DNA of 64,000 nucleotides from Fervidobacterium sp. UBA5837 (GCA_002432805.1 DJGV01000005.1:4645-68644); one strand, 5' to 3'. Shown: positions 38,741 to 48,422, counted from the first letter of the stretch. The notes: a model not told the origin generated them from the letters alone. Program-made: numbers and translations.

Positions 38741-39146
38741 TGCTTACCTTACTGGCTGCCTGAGACAAATTGATAGATTTTGCGAAGCTTGATGCAATTT
38801 CTTACAAAATGGTATGATAAGCGCAGAACTCTTAAAAATAAGAGTGAACGTATTGTTGTCATGCATGGTCTAAATAACTTGTTGCTATTGAAAGTATGTA
38901 CCAAGTGGAACTTTTTGATTTTCAGAGTACCAAATCTGCGGGGATAGTGAAAGTACGTATTACTGAGTCTTAAGCAAGATATTGGTTCCGAGAATTTTGA
39001 GTTCAACCATGAAAACCCCAGAAAAAACAAGAAATATCAACGGGCACATGGTTGAATATACACAATGCGGTGATCTGTCCATAAGTTGGTGGAAAGTTGC
39101 AGAACGTGGTGACATGTTACAAAAAAAACTTAAAGAGGTGAACGAA
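38741..39146. other. Intergenic region with promoter and possible gene remnant
   Basis: About 400 bases without a convincing gene. It holds a likely plus-strand promoter near 38789-38818. An open frame runs into the lipoprotein gene without a stop and contains DLSISWWKV, close to the DIYISWWKV found inside the lipoprotein. The upstream in-frame starts lack ribosome sites, so I treat this stretch as leader or remnant rather than N-terminal coding sequence. Confidence 0.5.
38789..38818 (+). promoter_or_regulatory. Candidate promoter for the lipoprotein gene
   Basis: TTGATG at 38789-38794 and TATGAT at 38813-38818 with an 18-base spacer. Box quality is moderate. The leader to the lipoprotein start would be about 320 bases, unusually long. 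Confidence 0.45.
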
Positions 39147-40370
39147 ATGAAGCGAAGGTGGATGTACGTTATTTTGACAACGTTTTTTGCGGTCTTTCTT
39201 TTATACTCTTGCCTCCCTCCGACGATAAACAGCAAAGAAGTGACCATTGTTGTTGACAGACTAGGAGTTAACAGAAATGCGACACTCATTTTGGCACAAG
39301 ATGGATTTAATGGCGAGTGGAAAGAGCTCACAGGAACTGGAGGCACTTACAAATTTACAGTGAGTGACCCAAATGGTGTGTACTCGGTAGCTGCGGTTGA
39401 TGACCCTAATCCTGATTATGAACCACAAATACAACTTTTCCACAGTACGTTGGCAGAGGCAAGGACGATTAACCTTGAACTTTGGACCGCTGACTCAGAT
39501 TTTGCAACTCTGACGGTAAACGTTCCAACACCATATGCTACGTCAAACATCAGTGTCTTCTTTCTGGAACACCACGCTCCCAATCGCCAGCTGGATAGCG
39601 CCTCAGTATCTTTACAAATGCCAAAAGGGAAGAGCACGCTTGTGGCTGTTATATCTGACCCAGTTTCTTGGTCGCCATTAAAAGTCTACATAAAGAGAGA
39701 TTTTAATTTCCAAGCTAGCGGCTCTTTGAACATACCTTCAAGTGGTTTGATAGATCCGGGAGAGCTTATAGGTACAGATGAGGATAATCACATTTATTAT
39801 TCTTGGGTGCAAGACAAGACTCTGGTTCCGGCACATCTGAGCTGGGATATGAAAATTCCGGAAGATATGATGATCAGTACAGACAAGTACCTGGCAGAAC
39901 ATTTCAGTGGGAAAGAAGACATCTATATTAGCTGGTGGAAAGTTACAAGGGATGTGCCTGTTACTATTAAAGCGGGTGTAACGAACTTGGAACCAGCGAC
40001 CAGTACAATTAGCGCTACGGATGTAGATAATGATCTGCCAAAGGTAACATTTGAACCGTATGTAAGCACAATATCCGACTATAGCACAAGATACTACACT
40101 TTTGATATCTCTAAGAAAGTTACGATTGGAGATTATACAAACCTGAGCCCAACCCATATAATAACGGTGACGCCGGGATATTTAGCAGCGGCCAGCAGTG
40201 TTTACATGTTTCCAGATATAACATTAGCAAGTTGGGTGGATGAATACAAACCTACTGCCGATTACGTGATATGGGGCGTTGATATATGTCTATCACCGAA
40301 CACGATAGACGAAATGAATTCGCTCAAGCTTGGGAGTGAGTGGACAATTTTCTATTCACACTTGGATTGA
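39147..40370 (+). CDS. Lipoprotein of unknown function
   Basis: A 407-residue secreted lipoprotein. The signal (MKRRWMYVILTTFFAVFLLY) ends at a lipobox with Cys22 (LLYSC). The rest is beta-rich with tandem immunoglobulin-like stretches and no enzyme motif; aromatic-rich segments such as HIYYSWVQDK and DIYISWWKV stand out. The ATG at 39147 has AGAGGTGAACGA directly upstream, while longer in-frame starts back to 38982 have none and would bury the signal peptide. It is monocistronic, with a terminator about 70 bases after the stop. Probably exposed on the cell surface or in the periplasm. Confidence 0.7.
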   Translation: MKRRWMYVILTTFFAVFLLYSCLPPTINSKEVTIVVDRLGVNRNATLILAQDGFNGEWKELTGTGGTYKFTVSDPNGVYSVAAVDDPNPDYEPQIQLFHSTLAEARTINLELWTADSDFATLTVNVPTPYATSNISVFFLEHHAPNRQLDSASVSLQMPKGKSTLVAVISDPVSWSPLKVYIKRDFNFQASGSLNIPSSGLIDPGELIGTDEDNHIYYSWVQDKTLVPAHLSWDMKIPEDMMISTDKYLAEHFSGKEDIYISWWKVTRDVPVTIKAGVTNLEPATSTISATDVDNDLPKVTFEPYVSTISDYSTRYYTFDISKKVTIGDYTNLSPTHIITVTPGYLAAASSVYMFPDITLASWVDEYKPTADYVIWGVDICLSPNTIDEMNSLKLGSEWTIFYSHLD

Positions 40371-40673
40371 TAAATTATCAATAATTATCAATATTGAGTA
40401 CCGACGATTCGCAATATGGATAGTCTAGTTGCAGAAGTTACAAAACCGAGGGCTTAAAGTCCTCGGTTTTGTTTATAATAACTGCCTCTACCCATCTCTG
40501 CCTTTTCAAATCTACCTTTTCAAAAATCGCACTAGGTATCCCTTCTTAATTTTTTCTTTTCTTACAATTCACTTTTGTAACAGTATATTCTGATATAATT
40601 CAATGTGATTATGTAAAACACTGTGTTTGATTAGACATTTATTCGATTCATCACATATTGAGGGGTGATTGCC
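40371..40673. other. Intergenic region between lipoprotein and ABC exporter genes
   Basis: About 300 bases. It contains a strong terminator hairpin at 40442-40475 and a -10 like TATAAT at 40594-40599 without a good -35 match. No coding sequence is apparent. Confidence 0.6.
40442..40475 (+). terminator. Intrinsic terminator after the lipoprotein gene
   Basis: AAAACCGAGG and CCTCGGTTTT pair perfectly around a 9-base loop, followed by GTTTATAA. The A and T tracts make it potentially bidirectional. Confidence 0.85.
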
Positions 40674-41426
40674 TTGGTACAAGTGAATAATATCTCAAAG
40701 TCATTTGTCAACAGAAAGAAGAAAAGGATCGAGGCGGTTAAGAATGTCTCTTTTGAATGTCGTTCGGGCGAGATATATGGTTTGCTCGGTCCAAATGGTG
40801 CTGGGAAGACGACGACGTTGAGGGTTATAGCAACTCTTCTTAAACCTGATAGCGGATCTGTGATGGTAAACGGTTTGGATAATCAAAAAGAGCCAGACAA
40901 GGTGAGGGCAATGATAGGCTTTCTCACAAGTGATATGAAGGTATCCGGAAATCTCACTGGCAGGGAATTTTTGAAGTTTTTTGGTCAGTTGAACCATTTG
41001 CCAGACGAGAAGATAGAAGAGCGTACGAAGATGCTTGTGGAGATGCTCGAAATGGCGGACTTCATAGATAGATCTCCTAACAAGCTTTCAAGTGGTATGA
41101 AGCAAAAATTATCGATTGCGATAAGTCTCATCCATGACCCACAAGTTATAATATTTGATGAACCTACGAACGGACTGGATATATTTGCATCGAAGGTTGT
41201 GACAGATTTTCTGAAAGAGATGAAAAGGCAACAGAAGACGATTATCATTTCCACACATATAATGTCCGTTGCTGAAAAACTCTGTGACCAACTAGGCTTG
41301 ATATTCAATGGCCAACTGGTAGAAAACGATACGATAGAGAATATTTTGAAGAAACACGAAGCTGCAGAGATAGAAGATGTCTTTTTTGCCTATGCAAATT
41401 CGATGGGAGTGATCCAAAGTGCTTAA
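40674..41426 (+). CDS. ABC transporter ATP-binding protein (NatA-like)
   Basis: A 250-residue ATPase of an ABC-2 type exporter. Walker A is GLLGPNGAGKTTTLR, the signature KLSSGMKQKLSIAIS, Walker B VIIFDEPTNGLD, and the H-loop IISTHIM. The TTG at 40674 is preferred, since GGGGTGA lies five bases upstream; a GTG at 40665 overlaps that site. It overlaps the next permease gene by eight bases, so they form one transporter. NatA-type systems export sodium or other solutes; the cargo here is not determined. Confidence 0.92.
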   Translation: MVQVNNISKSFVNRKKKRIEAVKNVSFECRSGEIYGLLGPNGAGKTTTLRVIATLLKPDSGSVMVNGLDNQKEPDKVRAMIGFLTSDMKVSGNLTGREFLKFFGQLNHLPDEKIEERTKMLVEMLEMADFIDRSPNKLSSGMKQKLSIAISLIHDPQVIIFDEPTNGLDIFASKVVTDFLKEMKRQQKTIIISTHIMSVAEKLCDQLGLIFNGQLVENDTIENILKKHEAAEIEDVFFAYANSMGVIQSA

Positions 41427-42639
41427 AGATGCATTGATAATAATGACAAAAGAATTGAAAAACATATTTAGAGATAAACGCACGATATTTGCCACGATTG
41501 TACTTCCACTTGTGTTGTTTCCTGTCATGTTTGGCATAATTGGGCTCATAACAAAGGCAAATGAAGAGGCAAAAGCAAAGGCCGAATATACGGTGTATAT
41601 CGAAAGCACTTTGTCGAAGCCTGACGAGCTGACAAAGGTTATAGATGAAATCCATGGAGTTGGTAATTTTGAGATCATAAACGGGAAAATCGATGAAGAG
41701 GTTATAGAATCCGGTTCTACCACTGTCGGTTTGAAGGTAGGAAAGAATGGTGATGTTTTCATTGCCACAGTGGTGTACAACTCGATGAAAGAAAAGAGCA
41801 CGTACGCAGCACAAAAGATTCGGGAAGCATTGATGAATTTGAATGGTAAACTCGTTTCAGCAGAACTTGTATCAAGAGGTATAAATCCAGAAGAGTTGAA
41901 CTTTGTGCAGATAAATGATACGGTTGTTGGCGTATCAGCAGAGAATGGTAATGTGGAAGAAGCAAAGGCAAAAGGGCAATTCACACAGATGCTTGCAATG
42001 CTTGTACCATATTTCTTGCTTCTCTACATCTTTGCAGGTTCGATGGGACTGGGAATTGACACAACTGCTGGTGAGAAGGAACGTGGAAGTTTGTCCATAT
42101 TGCTTGTCAATCAAGTTTCAAGAACATCTATTGCACTTGGGAAAATACTATATCTCATGCTCATGTCGATACTTACATCTGTCTTGAACTTGGTCGGACT
42201 TATCATCGGGCTGTATCTCCAAATGTCATTCTTAGGTGAGGGAAACATGCCGTTTTCTGTAGAGCTTGACGCAATTGGTTATCTCCTATTGTTCATAACC
42301 GTCATATTGCTCGCATTGATCTCATCAGGTATCATAATCTTCGTCGGAATTCTTGCAAGGAGTGTGAAAGAGGCAAGTGGGTATATCACTCCTATATACA
42401 TGATTGTACTTCTCTTTGGCATCTCAACGATGCAGTCGGAAGGCAGCAAGGCGTTTTACTACTATGCAATTCCATTCATAAACGTAATTTTCACTATGAA
42501 GGATATATTCATTGGAACATTTTCCGTCGCAAATTTCTCAACTATGCTGATTGTTAATGGTGCGTTGGTTGTGCTGTTTGTGTACTTAACTGCGAAGATT
42601 TTCAATTCAGAGAAAGTTCTCGAAGTAACCGTTGAATAG
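41419..42639 (+). CDS. ABC-2 type permease (NatB-like)
   Basis: A 406-residue permease with the NatB/ABC-2 layout. After LKDALIIMTKELKNIFRDKR comes an N-terminal membrane helix (IVLPLVLFPVMFGIIGLI), then a large extracytoplasmic domain (about residues 50-190), then five or six helices near the C-terminus, with GIDTTAGEKERGSLSILL at the cytoplasmic coupling region. The GTG start overlaps the ATPase gene, with GGAGTGA upstream. Together they make a complete two-subunit exporter; sodium extrusion is a reasonable guess from the family only. Confidence 0.87.
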   Translation: MLKDALIIMTKELKNIFRDKRTIFATIVLPLVLFPVMFGIIGLITKANEEAKAKAEYTVYIESTLSKPDELTKVIDEIHGVGNFEIINGKIDEEVIESGSTTVGLKVGKNGDVFIATVVYNSMKEKSTYAAQKIREALMNLNGKLVSAELVSRGINPEELNFVQINDTVVGVSAENGNVEEAKAKGQFTQMLAMLVPYFLLLYIFAGSMGLGIDTTAGEKERGSLSILLVNQVSRTSIALGKILYLMLMSILTSVLNLVGLIIGLYLQMSFLGEGNMPFSVELDAIGYLLLFITVILLALISSGIIIFVGILARSVKEASGYITPIYMIVLLFGISTMQSEGSKAFYYYAIPFINVIFTMKDIFIGTFSVANFSTMLIVNGALVVLFVYLTAKIFNSEKVLEVTVE

Positions 42640-42686
42640 TTTTTTAAGTTCTGTGAGATTTCAATAAGACTATAGGGGGAATCCGG

Positions 42687-43427
42687 ATGATAAGGTCAGT
42701 TGGACTTACGAAGAAGTTCGGTGATTTCATTGCCGTAGATAATATCAATCTGAACGTAAATCAAGGTGAGGTCTTTGGCTTTCTCGGTCCAAACGGTGCT
42801 GGCAAGACGACGACGATAAAGATGCTCACAGGCACATTGAGACCAACATCAGGAAGCATTGAAATATTGGGAATGGATATGAAGAACCGCGCAATAGAGA
42901 TAAAGAGAAGAATGGGTGTTGCACCTGACGAACCTAAGATATACGAACATCTGAAAGGATACGAGTTTTTGGAATTCATCATGTCGATATACAAACTCGA
43001 TAAAGCAGAAACGAAGGTCAAGATAGAAGAACTCTGCGATGCTTTCGAGATAGATTATCTGGACAAACTTGCTGGTGAGATGTCGCACGGTATGAGGCAG
43101 AAGCTGATGCTCATATCTGTGCTCATGAGAAAACCGGAAGTGCTCTTTTTAGATGAGCCTACGGTTGGACTGGATGCAAAGAGTGCAAAGATACTCAAAG
43201 AACTACTCATAAAATATGCAAGGGAAGGTACAACGGTCTTCATGACTACGCATATTTTGGAGATTGCAGAGAAGATGTGTGACAGGGTTGCGATTATAAA
43301 CAGGGGGCAGATTATAGCAGAGGCATCCGTGAGTGATTTGAAACAAAAGTATCAAGCATCTTTGGAAGATATATTCTTAGCGCTCACTGCAACGAACGAT
43401 ATAAAAGATATAGTCGACAGTTTGTGA
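42687..43427 (+). CDS. ABC transporter ATP-binding protein
   Basis: A 246-residue ABC-2 exporter ATPase, distinct from the one two genes upstream. Walker A is GFLGPNGAGKTTTIK, the signature GEMSHGMRQKLMLIS, Walker B VLFLDEPTVGLD, and the H-loop MTTHILE. The ATG follows AGGGGGAATCCGG. It precedes a large membrane protein by 17 bases, which is its likely partner. The two exporter modules sit in one apparent operon, about 47 bases apart. Confidence 0.92.
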   Translation: MIRSVGLTKKFGDFIAVDNINLNVNQGEVFGFLGPNGAGKTTTIKMLTGTLRPTSGSIEILGMDMKNRAIEIKRRMGVAPDEPKIYEHLKGYEFLEFIMSIYKLDKAETKVKIEELCDAFEIDYLDKLAGEMSHGMRQKLMLISVLMRKPEVLFLDEPTVGLDAKSAKILKELLIKYAREGTTVFMTTHILEIAEKMCDRVAIINRGQIIAEASVSDLKQKYQASLEDIFLALTATNDIKDIVDSL

Positions 43428-43444
43428 GAGCGTGGTGTTAATGT

Positions 43445-45001
43445 ATGAGAGAACTCTCTATATTATTGAGATATTTAGGATTTTCGATCTTTCAGGAAAC
43501 TAATCAAACAACTCAAACATCCTCGAGAAGATTTAGACGACGAGATAGTGAAAAAAAAGGTACAAGGAATAGAGCCATGCAGTACATAACTATACTGCTT
43601 CTCAGTAGTCTACCTATGGCTATCTTCGTGTTCTATTCAAACTACAGGGTGTATGTTACACTTGCAAGATTTCCTCAGGTAGCAGGCATATTTTTCAATA
43701 CAACGATTAGCATGTTTTCATTATTTTACATAGTTGGATTCGTGGGTACGGGTATGTACTCGTTCTCAAGAACAGATGAGATAGAATTGTTACTCACGCT
43801 ACCGATTAAGACATCGACGTTGACGATATATAGTCTTTTAATATCTCTGAGCAGTCAACTTTTCACGTTGTCATTTTTCGTTGGTTCCGCGCTTGGTTAC
43901 ATGTTTGGTGTGCATGTACCAGCACTTCCGTTCATACTGAGGACTCTGCTTCAGTTGTACTTCATAACATCGCTTTCGGCACTGTTTTCCGTTCTCGGTG
44001 GTGGATTGAGTTCTAAGAGTGTGGTCAGAAAACTAAACGTCTTCATGACACTTGCTTTGGTTTTCGTTTACTTTGGTTTTACGTATGTCCAAGGCATCAA
44101 CGTTGAGGAACTCGGTAATAATGCAAATATTGCAAGGTGGTTATCATTTACAAATTCCAAGTATAACCTGCTTTCTTGGGCCTATTCAGATGATGTGTTA
44201 TTTGTTGTTTTGGCTGTCGTTCTATCCATTTTAGCTACCGTTTTGTTCTGGTACATGTCAGGTAAAGTGGCATTTGAGAATACTCAAAGAAAATATAAGA
44301 AGCAGAATTCAGAGGTTATTAAGAAACAATCTTACGCATCGTTTTTAGGTGGATTTCTTTGGAAAGACCTCAAATTGCTTGTAAGGAATGAGCAGTTCAT
44401 ATTCTTGCTCCTCTATCCATTCATCTTTGGTATATTCATGATGTTTGTATCGCCATCATCGCTGAGTTCCATAATGCCGTTCATCGTTATAGCGGTCTTC
44501 TATTGTGCGATGGAGGCTGGTATGCTAACTTCAAGTGAGATGCAATCGAAAGAATTATTTCTAACGCTTCCAGTGACAAAGAGCACGATGATATTGCCAA
44601 AGGTAACTGTCCCCGTGCTAATAAACATAGCACTCTTCCTTTTGGTGGATATCGTAGCACTGATAATGAATAAATTCGACAAGGTAGCGCTCATATTCAT
44701 TCCCATATCGATACTACTCTTTGCGTTGAGTGCGTTCATAGGTGCGTACTACAGCATCGCAAAGCCGGGGAAGGCAAAGAGGCAACCATTTTCAAATATT
44801 GCTACATTCATCATAGAAGGAATCACAATTGGGCTTGCCTTTGCAATACTCTTCCCGATTACGATGCTCTTTGAAACGCAAAACTTGAAAGAATGGCAAG
44901 TGTTGACATGCTGGCTTGTTATGATAGGTTCTATAGTAGTCTCAATTTTGCTTAGCTACTCCTACTATAGAAAACTCAAGAAAGTTATTGAAATGGAATG
45001 A
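43445..45001 (+). CDS. ABC-2 type exporter permease
   Basis: A 518-residue membrane protein with about twelve hydrophobic helices arranged as two similar halves (roughly 50-250 and 300-510), and a basic Ser/Thr/Arg-rich cytoplasmic insert near residues 20-45 (TSSRRFRRRDSEKKG). No catalytic motif. It follows its ATPase with only a weak ribosome site, consistent with coupled translation. The size and halves fit the large putative ABC exporter permeases of Firmicutes and Thermotogae; the substrate is unknown. Confidence 0.8.
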   Translation: MRELSILLRYLGFSIFQETNQTTQTSSRRFRRRDSEKKGTRNRAMQYITILLLSSLPMAIFVFYSNYRVYVTLARFPQVAGIFFNTTISMFSLFYIVGFVGTGMYSFSRTDEIELLLTLPIKTSTLTIYSLLISLSSQLFTLSFFVGSALGYMFGVHVPALPFILRTLLQLYFITSLSALFSVLGGGLSSKSVVRKLNVFMTLALVFVYFGFTYVQGINVEELGNNANIARWLSFTNSKYNLLSWAYSDDVLFVVLAVVLSILATVLFWYMSGKVAFENTQRKYKKQNSEVIKKQSYASFLGGFLWKDLKLLVRNEQFIFLLLYPFIFGIFMMFVSPSSLSSIMPFIVIAVFYCAMEAGMLTSSEMQSKELFLTLPVTKSTMILPKVTVPVLINIALFLLVDIVALIMNKFDKVALIFIPISILLFALSAFIGAYYSIAKPGKAKRQPFSNIATFIIEGITIGLAFAILFPITMLFETQNLKEWQVLTCWLVMIGSIVVSILLSYSYYRKLKKVIEME

Positions 45002-45175
45002 ATTTCAATGGTCTTTGAATTGAATTGGGTAATTATACAAAAAAACAAAAATGGTTATTTTTTCTAAGTATTTTTTAAGCAACGGGGTGTATCATAACCA
45101 TGAAGATGAAAAGAGAGACAAAGCAAAGAAACGGTAAGGCCGATAAGAGGCCGTTAGACGTAGGAGGTGATTTTG

Positions 45176-45445
45176 ATGATGAGAGGACTTGGTCATTGGT
45201 ATGCGTATGGTAATCCTATAGGTTCAGGTGTTATGGCAACGTTTTTATGGCTTAGGCCGATACTATATTTTGCACTGTTCATTTTAGCAGTTTACATAGT
45301 ATATAGATTGTTTTTCAAAGATAGAACAGTCTTTAAAAAGCAGCCTAAGGCCTTAGAAATTCTGCAAGAAAGGTTTGCAAAAGGTGAGATAACCGAAGAA
45401 GAATACATGAAGATGAAGAGTATTTTGGAAGAGCAGAGAAAATAG
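45176..45445 (+). CDS. Small membrane protein with SHOCT domain
   Basis: An 89-residue protein. After a Gly/aromatic N-terminus comes one membrane helix (about residues 25-45, LRPILYFALFILAVYIVYRL), a basic linker, then a C-terminal SHOCT motif (ILQERFAKGEITEEEYMKMKSILEE). SHOCT segments are thought to aid oligomerization. The ATG at 45176 follows GGAGGTGA at five bases; the in-frame GTG at 45167 lies inside that site. A strong terminator follows. It is probably independent of the ABC genes upstream, from which it is separated by about 170 bases. Confidence 0.8.
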   Translation: MMRGLGHWYAYGNPIGSGVMATFLWLRPILYFALFILAVYIVYRLFFKDRTVFKKQPKALEILQERFAKGEITEEEYMKMKSILEEQRK

Positions 45446-45505
45446 AAAAATAAATAAGCAACTGTCTCGATGATTCCCAGTACCCCTTCCTCCGCCCCCG
45501 GAGCA

Positions 45506-45540
45506 AAACAAATCCCCTTAAAAAGGGGATTTGTTTGTTT
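45506..45540 (+). terminator. Intrinsic terminator after the SHOCT gene
   Basis: AAACAAATCCCCTT and AAGGGGATTTGTTT form a 14-bp perfect stem with a very short loop, then GTTTC. It could act in both directions. Confidence 0.85.
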
Positions 45541-45641
45541 CACAATAGATATTCAAAATTCTATCCAACCGTGGTAGAATTCATGTATCTCAGAGTTTAT
45601 AATGCATTATACAAAATTTCCAAGTTTGTGGAGGTATGGTC

Positions 45642-46412
45642 ATGGCAAAAAGCAAGAATAACAAAGGCAAAAAGTTTGTAAGACTTTTCTTGATACTTCT
45701 GATAGTGTTTGTAGCAATCGGTATAGGTTTCACCATTTGGGCATACACGCCACCTGAATTAATGCCTGAGGTAAATCAGTACTTGTCTTCTTCAATAGAT
45801 GTTTCTGTTGAATTCGATAATGCAAAAGGTGATATATATTTTGTACCGAAAAGTTCTGAGAAAAATACGGGCATAATTTTCTATCCCGGTGGAAGGGTAA
45901 ACTATAAATCCTACGCACCATTGCTATTCAAGCTTGCAGAAAATGGCTACTACGGGGTTATCTTGAAAGTACCGTTCAATCTTGCGTTTTTTAGGATAAG
46001 TGGTGCTCAAGATGTTTTGGAGAAGTATCCTAATGTAAAGTGGGTTGTGGCAGGACACTCTCTTGGTGGGGTAGCGGCAAGCGAGTATCTGTACAGTAAT
46101 TCGAGCAAAGTATTTGGTTTGATACTGCTTGCTTCATATCCAGCCAAAGACATATCACGGATCAACACACACGTTCTTGAATTGTACGGATCGCAAGATG
46201 GTGTTATGGAACCAAAAACAATTGATGAAAAGAAAGTTTTGATGCCCAAAAATACCGAATATGTATTAATAGAAGGAGGGAATCACTCTCAGTTTGGTTA
46301 CTACGGTTTACAAAGTGGAGACACCGTCGCAAAGATAACAAGAGAGGAGCAACAGAGCATTATAGTATTGCACATACTGGATTTTTTAACACAACTAGAA
46401 GGAGATAAGTAA
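45642..46412 (+). CDS. Membrane-anchored alpha/beta hydrolase
   Basis: A 256-residue protein with a lysine-rich N-terminus and one membrane anchor (about residues 12-35), then an alpha/beta hydrolase domain facing outward. IIFYPGGRVNYKSYAPLL gives the oxyanion region, VVAGHSLGGVAASEYL the nucleophile Ser elbow, ELYGSQDGV the acid, and IEGGNHSQFGYYG the catalytic His. It resembles the abhydrolase_5 group, whose substrates are unknown. The ATG at 45642 has GGAGG seven bases upstream; an ATG six bases earlier is too close to it. It is transcribed alone. Confidence 0.87.
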   Translation: MAKSKNNKGKKFVRLFLILLIVFVAIGIGFTIWAYTPPELMPEVNQYLSSSIDVSVEFDNAKGDIYFVPKSSEKNTGIIFYPGGRVNYKSYAPLLFKLAENGYYGVILKVPFNLAFFRISGAQDVLEKYPNVKWVVAGHSLGGVAASEYLYSNSSKVFGLILLASYPAKDISRINTHVLELYGSQDGVMEPKTIDEKKVLMPKNTEYVLIEGGNHSQFGYYGLQSGDTVAKITREEQQSIIVLHILDFLTQLEGDK

Positions 46413-46484
46413 TTATCTTTTAACTATCGATAAAAGGTTATATGTTACAATACTTCTGAAAGAACCTTGAGGAGGAATGCACCT

Positions 46485-47159
46485 ATGGCGAATATATTTC
46501 AAAGGCTTATTCCCTACCAGTCACCACTCGAATTACTCTTGAAGCATGCCAGTTTGTGTACCGAAGCAGCACAAATAATGGAAAAATCTGTTTCTGAATA
46601 CTTAGATGGAACTACAGTAGATGACAAATCTGCAGTGATAGATGGCCTCGAACATGATGCAGATCAGATAAAGTTGCAGATTAGAGAAATGTCCACCAAA
46701 TTGAAGTGGACCTATTTTAGCCGTGTGGATTTCTTTGAGTTGCTTCACAATATGGATTCAATAATAGATTCTATAGACGATGTTTTGAAGATGCTCACAA
46801 TGAATGTTGTGGAAGACTTAACGCAAGATATTAAGACTGACATAAGAGAACTTGCAGTTCTGGTTGCTGAAAGCGTACAACACATGTACGAAAGCGTAGA
46901 AAAACTGGAACTAATTGCAGAATCGGCTTTTGCACCGAAAGAAGTGAGAAATGAGGATGACAGGGTTCATGTAGTTGAGCGAGAAGAGACTTCCAGCGAT
47001 ACAATTGGCATTCAAATAGGCAAAAAACTGTTCAACAAAAAACATGAAATGAATGCTGTTGACATAACTTTCTTAAATAACGTTGTGATATTACTGATGC
47101 GTGTTGAGGATAAGGCAAAGAACGTTGTCGAAAAGGTGAGATTGATAATTCATGCGTGA
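46485..47159 (+). CDS. DUF47-family PhoU-like protein
   Basis: A 224-residue all-helical protein of the DUF47/TIGR00153 family, related to PhoU. It starts MANIFQRLIPYQSPLELLLKHASLC and has the acidic metal-binding helices VIDGLEHDADQIKLQIREM and FELLHNMDSIIDSIDDVLKM. Family members pair with PiT phosphate transporters and are thought to regulate them. The ATG at 46485 has GAGGAGG nine bases upstream. The PiT gene follows after about 50 bases, supporting this pairing. Confidence 0.92.
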   Translation: MANIFQRLIPYQSPLELLLKHASLCTEAAQIMEKSVSEYLDGTTVDDKSAVIDGLEHDADQIKLQIREMSTKLKWTYFSRVDFFELLHNMDSIIDSIDDVLKMLTMNVVEDLTQDIKTDIRELAVLVAESVQHMYESVEKLELIAESAFAPKEVRNEDDRVHVVEREETSSDTIGIQIGKKLFNKKHEMNAVDITFLNNVVILLMRVEDKAKNVVEKVRLIIHA

Positions 47160-47213
47160 AATAGTGTAAATGGGCTAAAATTACCAGAAACCTACCATAA
47201 GGAGGAGCACGTG

Positions 47214-48422
47214 ATGGTACTAATGGTATTAACTTTTTTAGTAGGTTTTTTTGTGGCGTTCGCAATCGGTGCTAACGATGTAGCAAATGGTATGGCTACA
47301 GCCGTAGGCGCAAAGGCCATTACACCAAAGCAAGCAGCTCTTCTTGCCTCAGTGCTTGAATTTTCAGGTGCGGCGATGTTCGGTGCCACTGTGACAAAGA
47401 CAATTGCAAGTGGCATCATTTCAACAAGTCACATTCAAAACCCAAACTACATCATTTACGGCGCACTTTCAGCACTCTTGGCAGCAGGTGTATGGGTCAT
47501 GGTGGCGACTTACTTTGGTATGCCTGTTTCAACTACACACTCTATAATCGGTGGAATGATAGGTTTTGGATTGGTGAGTGGTGGCGTGAAGGTCGTTTAT
47601 TGGTCCAAACTCCTCAGTATAGTACTCTCTTGGGTTGTGTCACCTTTAGCTGGTGGGTTCGTGGCATTCCTTATGTTCAAATTGATAACAGTTACAATAC
47701 TTCACCGTCCAAACCCACTGAAGGCTGCAAAGAAAGTTGCTCCGCTGCTGATAGGCACCACCTTTTTCCTCGTTTCCTTCCTCTTTTCGCTGACAACTCT
47801 CAAGGTATCTTATGGTAAATCGATTATGTACGGCGCTGTTTTCTTTACAATATCCGCTTTGATTTCATGGGCGTTGATTGTGAAGTACGCAAGCAAAAAC
47901 AGCGATGAATATAAAGCTGTCGAAGGTATATTCAAAAGGATACAGGTTTTGACTTCATCCTATGTCTGTTTTTCTCACGGTGCCAATGATGTAGCGAATG
48001 CCATTGGTCCCATAGCATTGATACTCACCATAGAACGTACAGGTACTTCTGCTACCGGAATAGTTGAGGTTCCACGATACATACTCTTTGTAGGAGGACT
48101 TGGGATTGCTCTCGGAATCTTGGTGTATGGATACAAAGTGATGCAAACACTGGGGCATAACATAACGGAGATAAATAACACAAGGGGATTTTCTATAGAT
48201 TTTGGCACTGCTACGACTGTACTTCTCTCATCGATATTCGGCTTTCCAATTAGCACAACGCATACGGTCGTTGGAGCAGTTACAGGTGTTGGTCTTGCAA
48301 GGGGAATTGAAGTTGTAAATACCGTTGTTTTGAAAGACATTGCCATTTCTTGGCTCATCACGCTTCCATTCTCAATGGGCGTTAGTGCAGTTTCATATTT
48401 GGCATTGACGACATTCTTCTGA
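47214..48422 (+). CDS. pit: Inorganic phosphate transporter, PiT family
   Basis: A 402-residue inner-membrane symporter with about ten helices. The two inverted PiT signature repeats are clear: AIGANDVANGMATAVGAKA near residue 20 and SHGANDVANAIGPIALI near 255. The associated PVSTTHSIIGGMIGFGLV and PISTTHTVVGAVTGVGLARG segments are also present. It is the low-affinity phosphate (metal-phosphate) uptake type. The start is ATG 47214, or the GTG just before it, both behind GGAGGAG. Its DUF47 partner precedes it and a terminator follows. Confidence 0.95.
   Translation: MVLMVLTFLVGFFVAFAIGANDVANGMATAVGAKAITPKQAALLASVLEFSGAAMFGATVTKTIASGIISTSHIQNPNYIIYGALSALLAAGVWVMVATYFGMPVSTTHSIIGGMIGFGLVSGGVKVVYWSKLLSIVLSWVVSPLAGGFVAFLMFKLITVTILHRPNPLKAAKKVAPLLIGTTFFLVSFLFSLTTLKVSYGKSIMYGAVFFTISALISWALIVKYASKNSDEYKAVEGIFKRIQVLTSSYVCFSHGANDVANAIGPIALILTIERTGTSATGIVEVPRYILFVGGLGIALGILVYGYKVMQTLGHNITEINNTRGFSIDFGTATTVLLSSIFGFPISTTHTVVGAVTGVGLARGIEVVNTVVLKDIAISWLITLPFSMGVSAVSYLALTTFF

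Noticed and set aside
38982..39146. N-terminal extension of the lipoprotein gene
   Set aside because: The extended start lacks a ribosome binding site and would place 55 residues before a clear lipoprotein signal peptide that has its own AGAGGTG site.
41292..41984. 230-codon minus-strand open frame opposite the NatB-like permease
   Set aside because: Antisense shadow of a well-supported ABC permease that is coupled to its ATPase gene.
45100..45213. Small plus-strand frame of 37 codons overlapping the SHOCT gene start
   Set aside because: It has a modest GGGGTG site, but overlaps the SHOCT gene in another frame and shows no domain. A leader peptide is possible but not supported.
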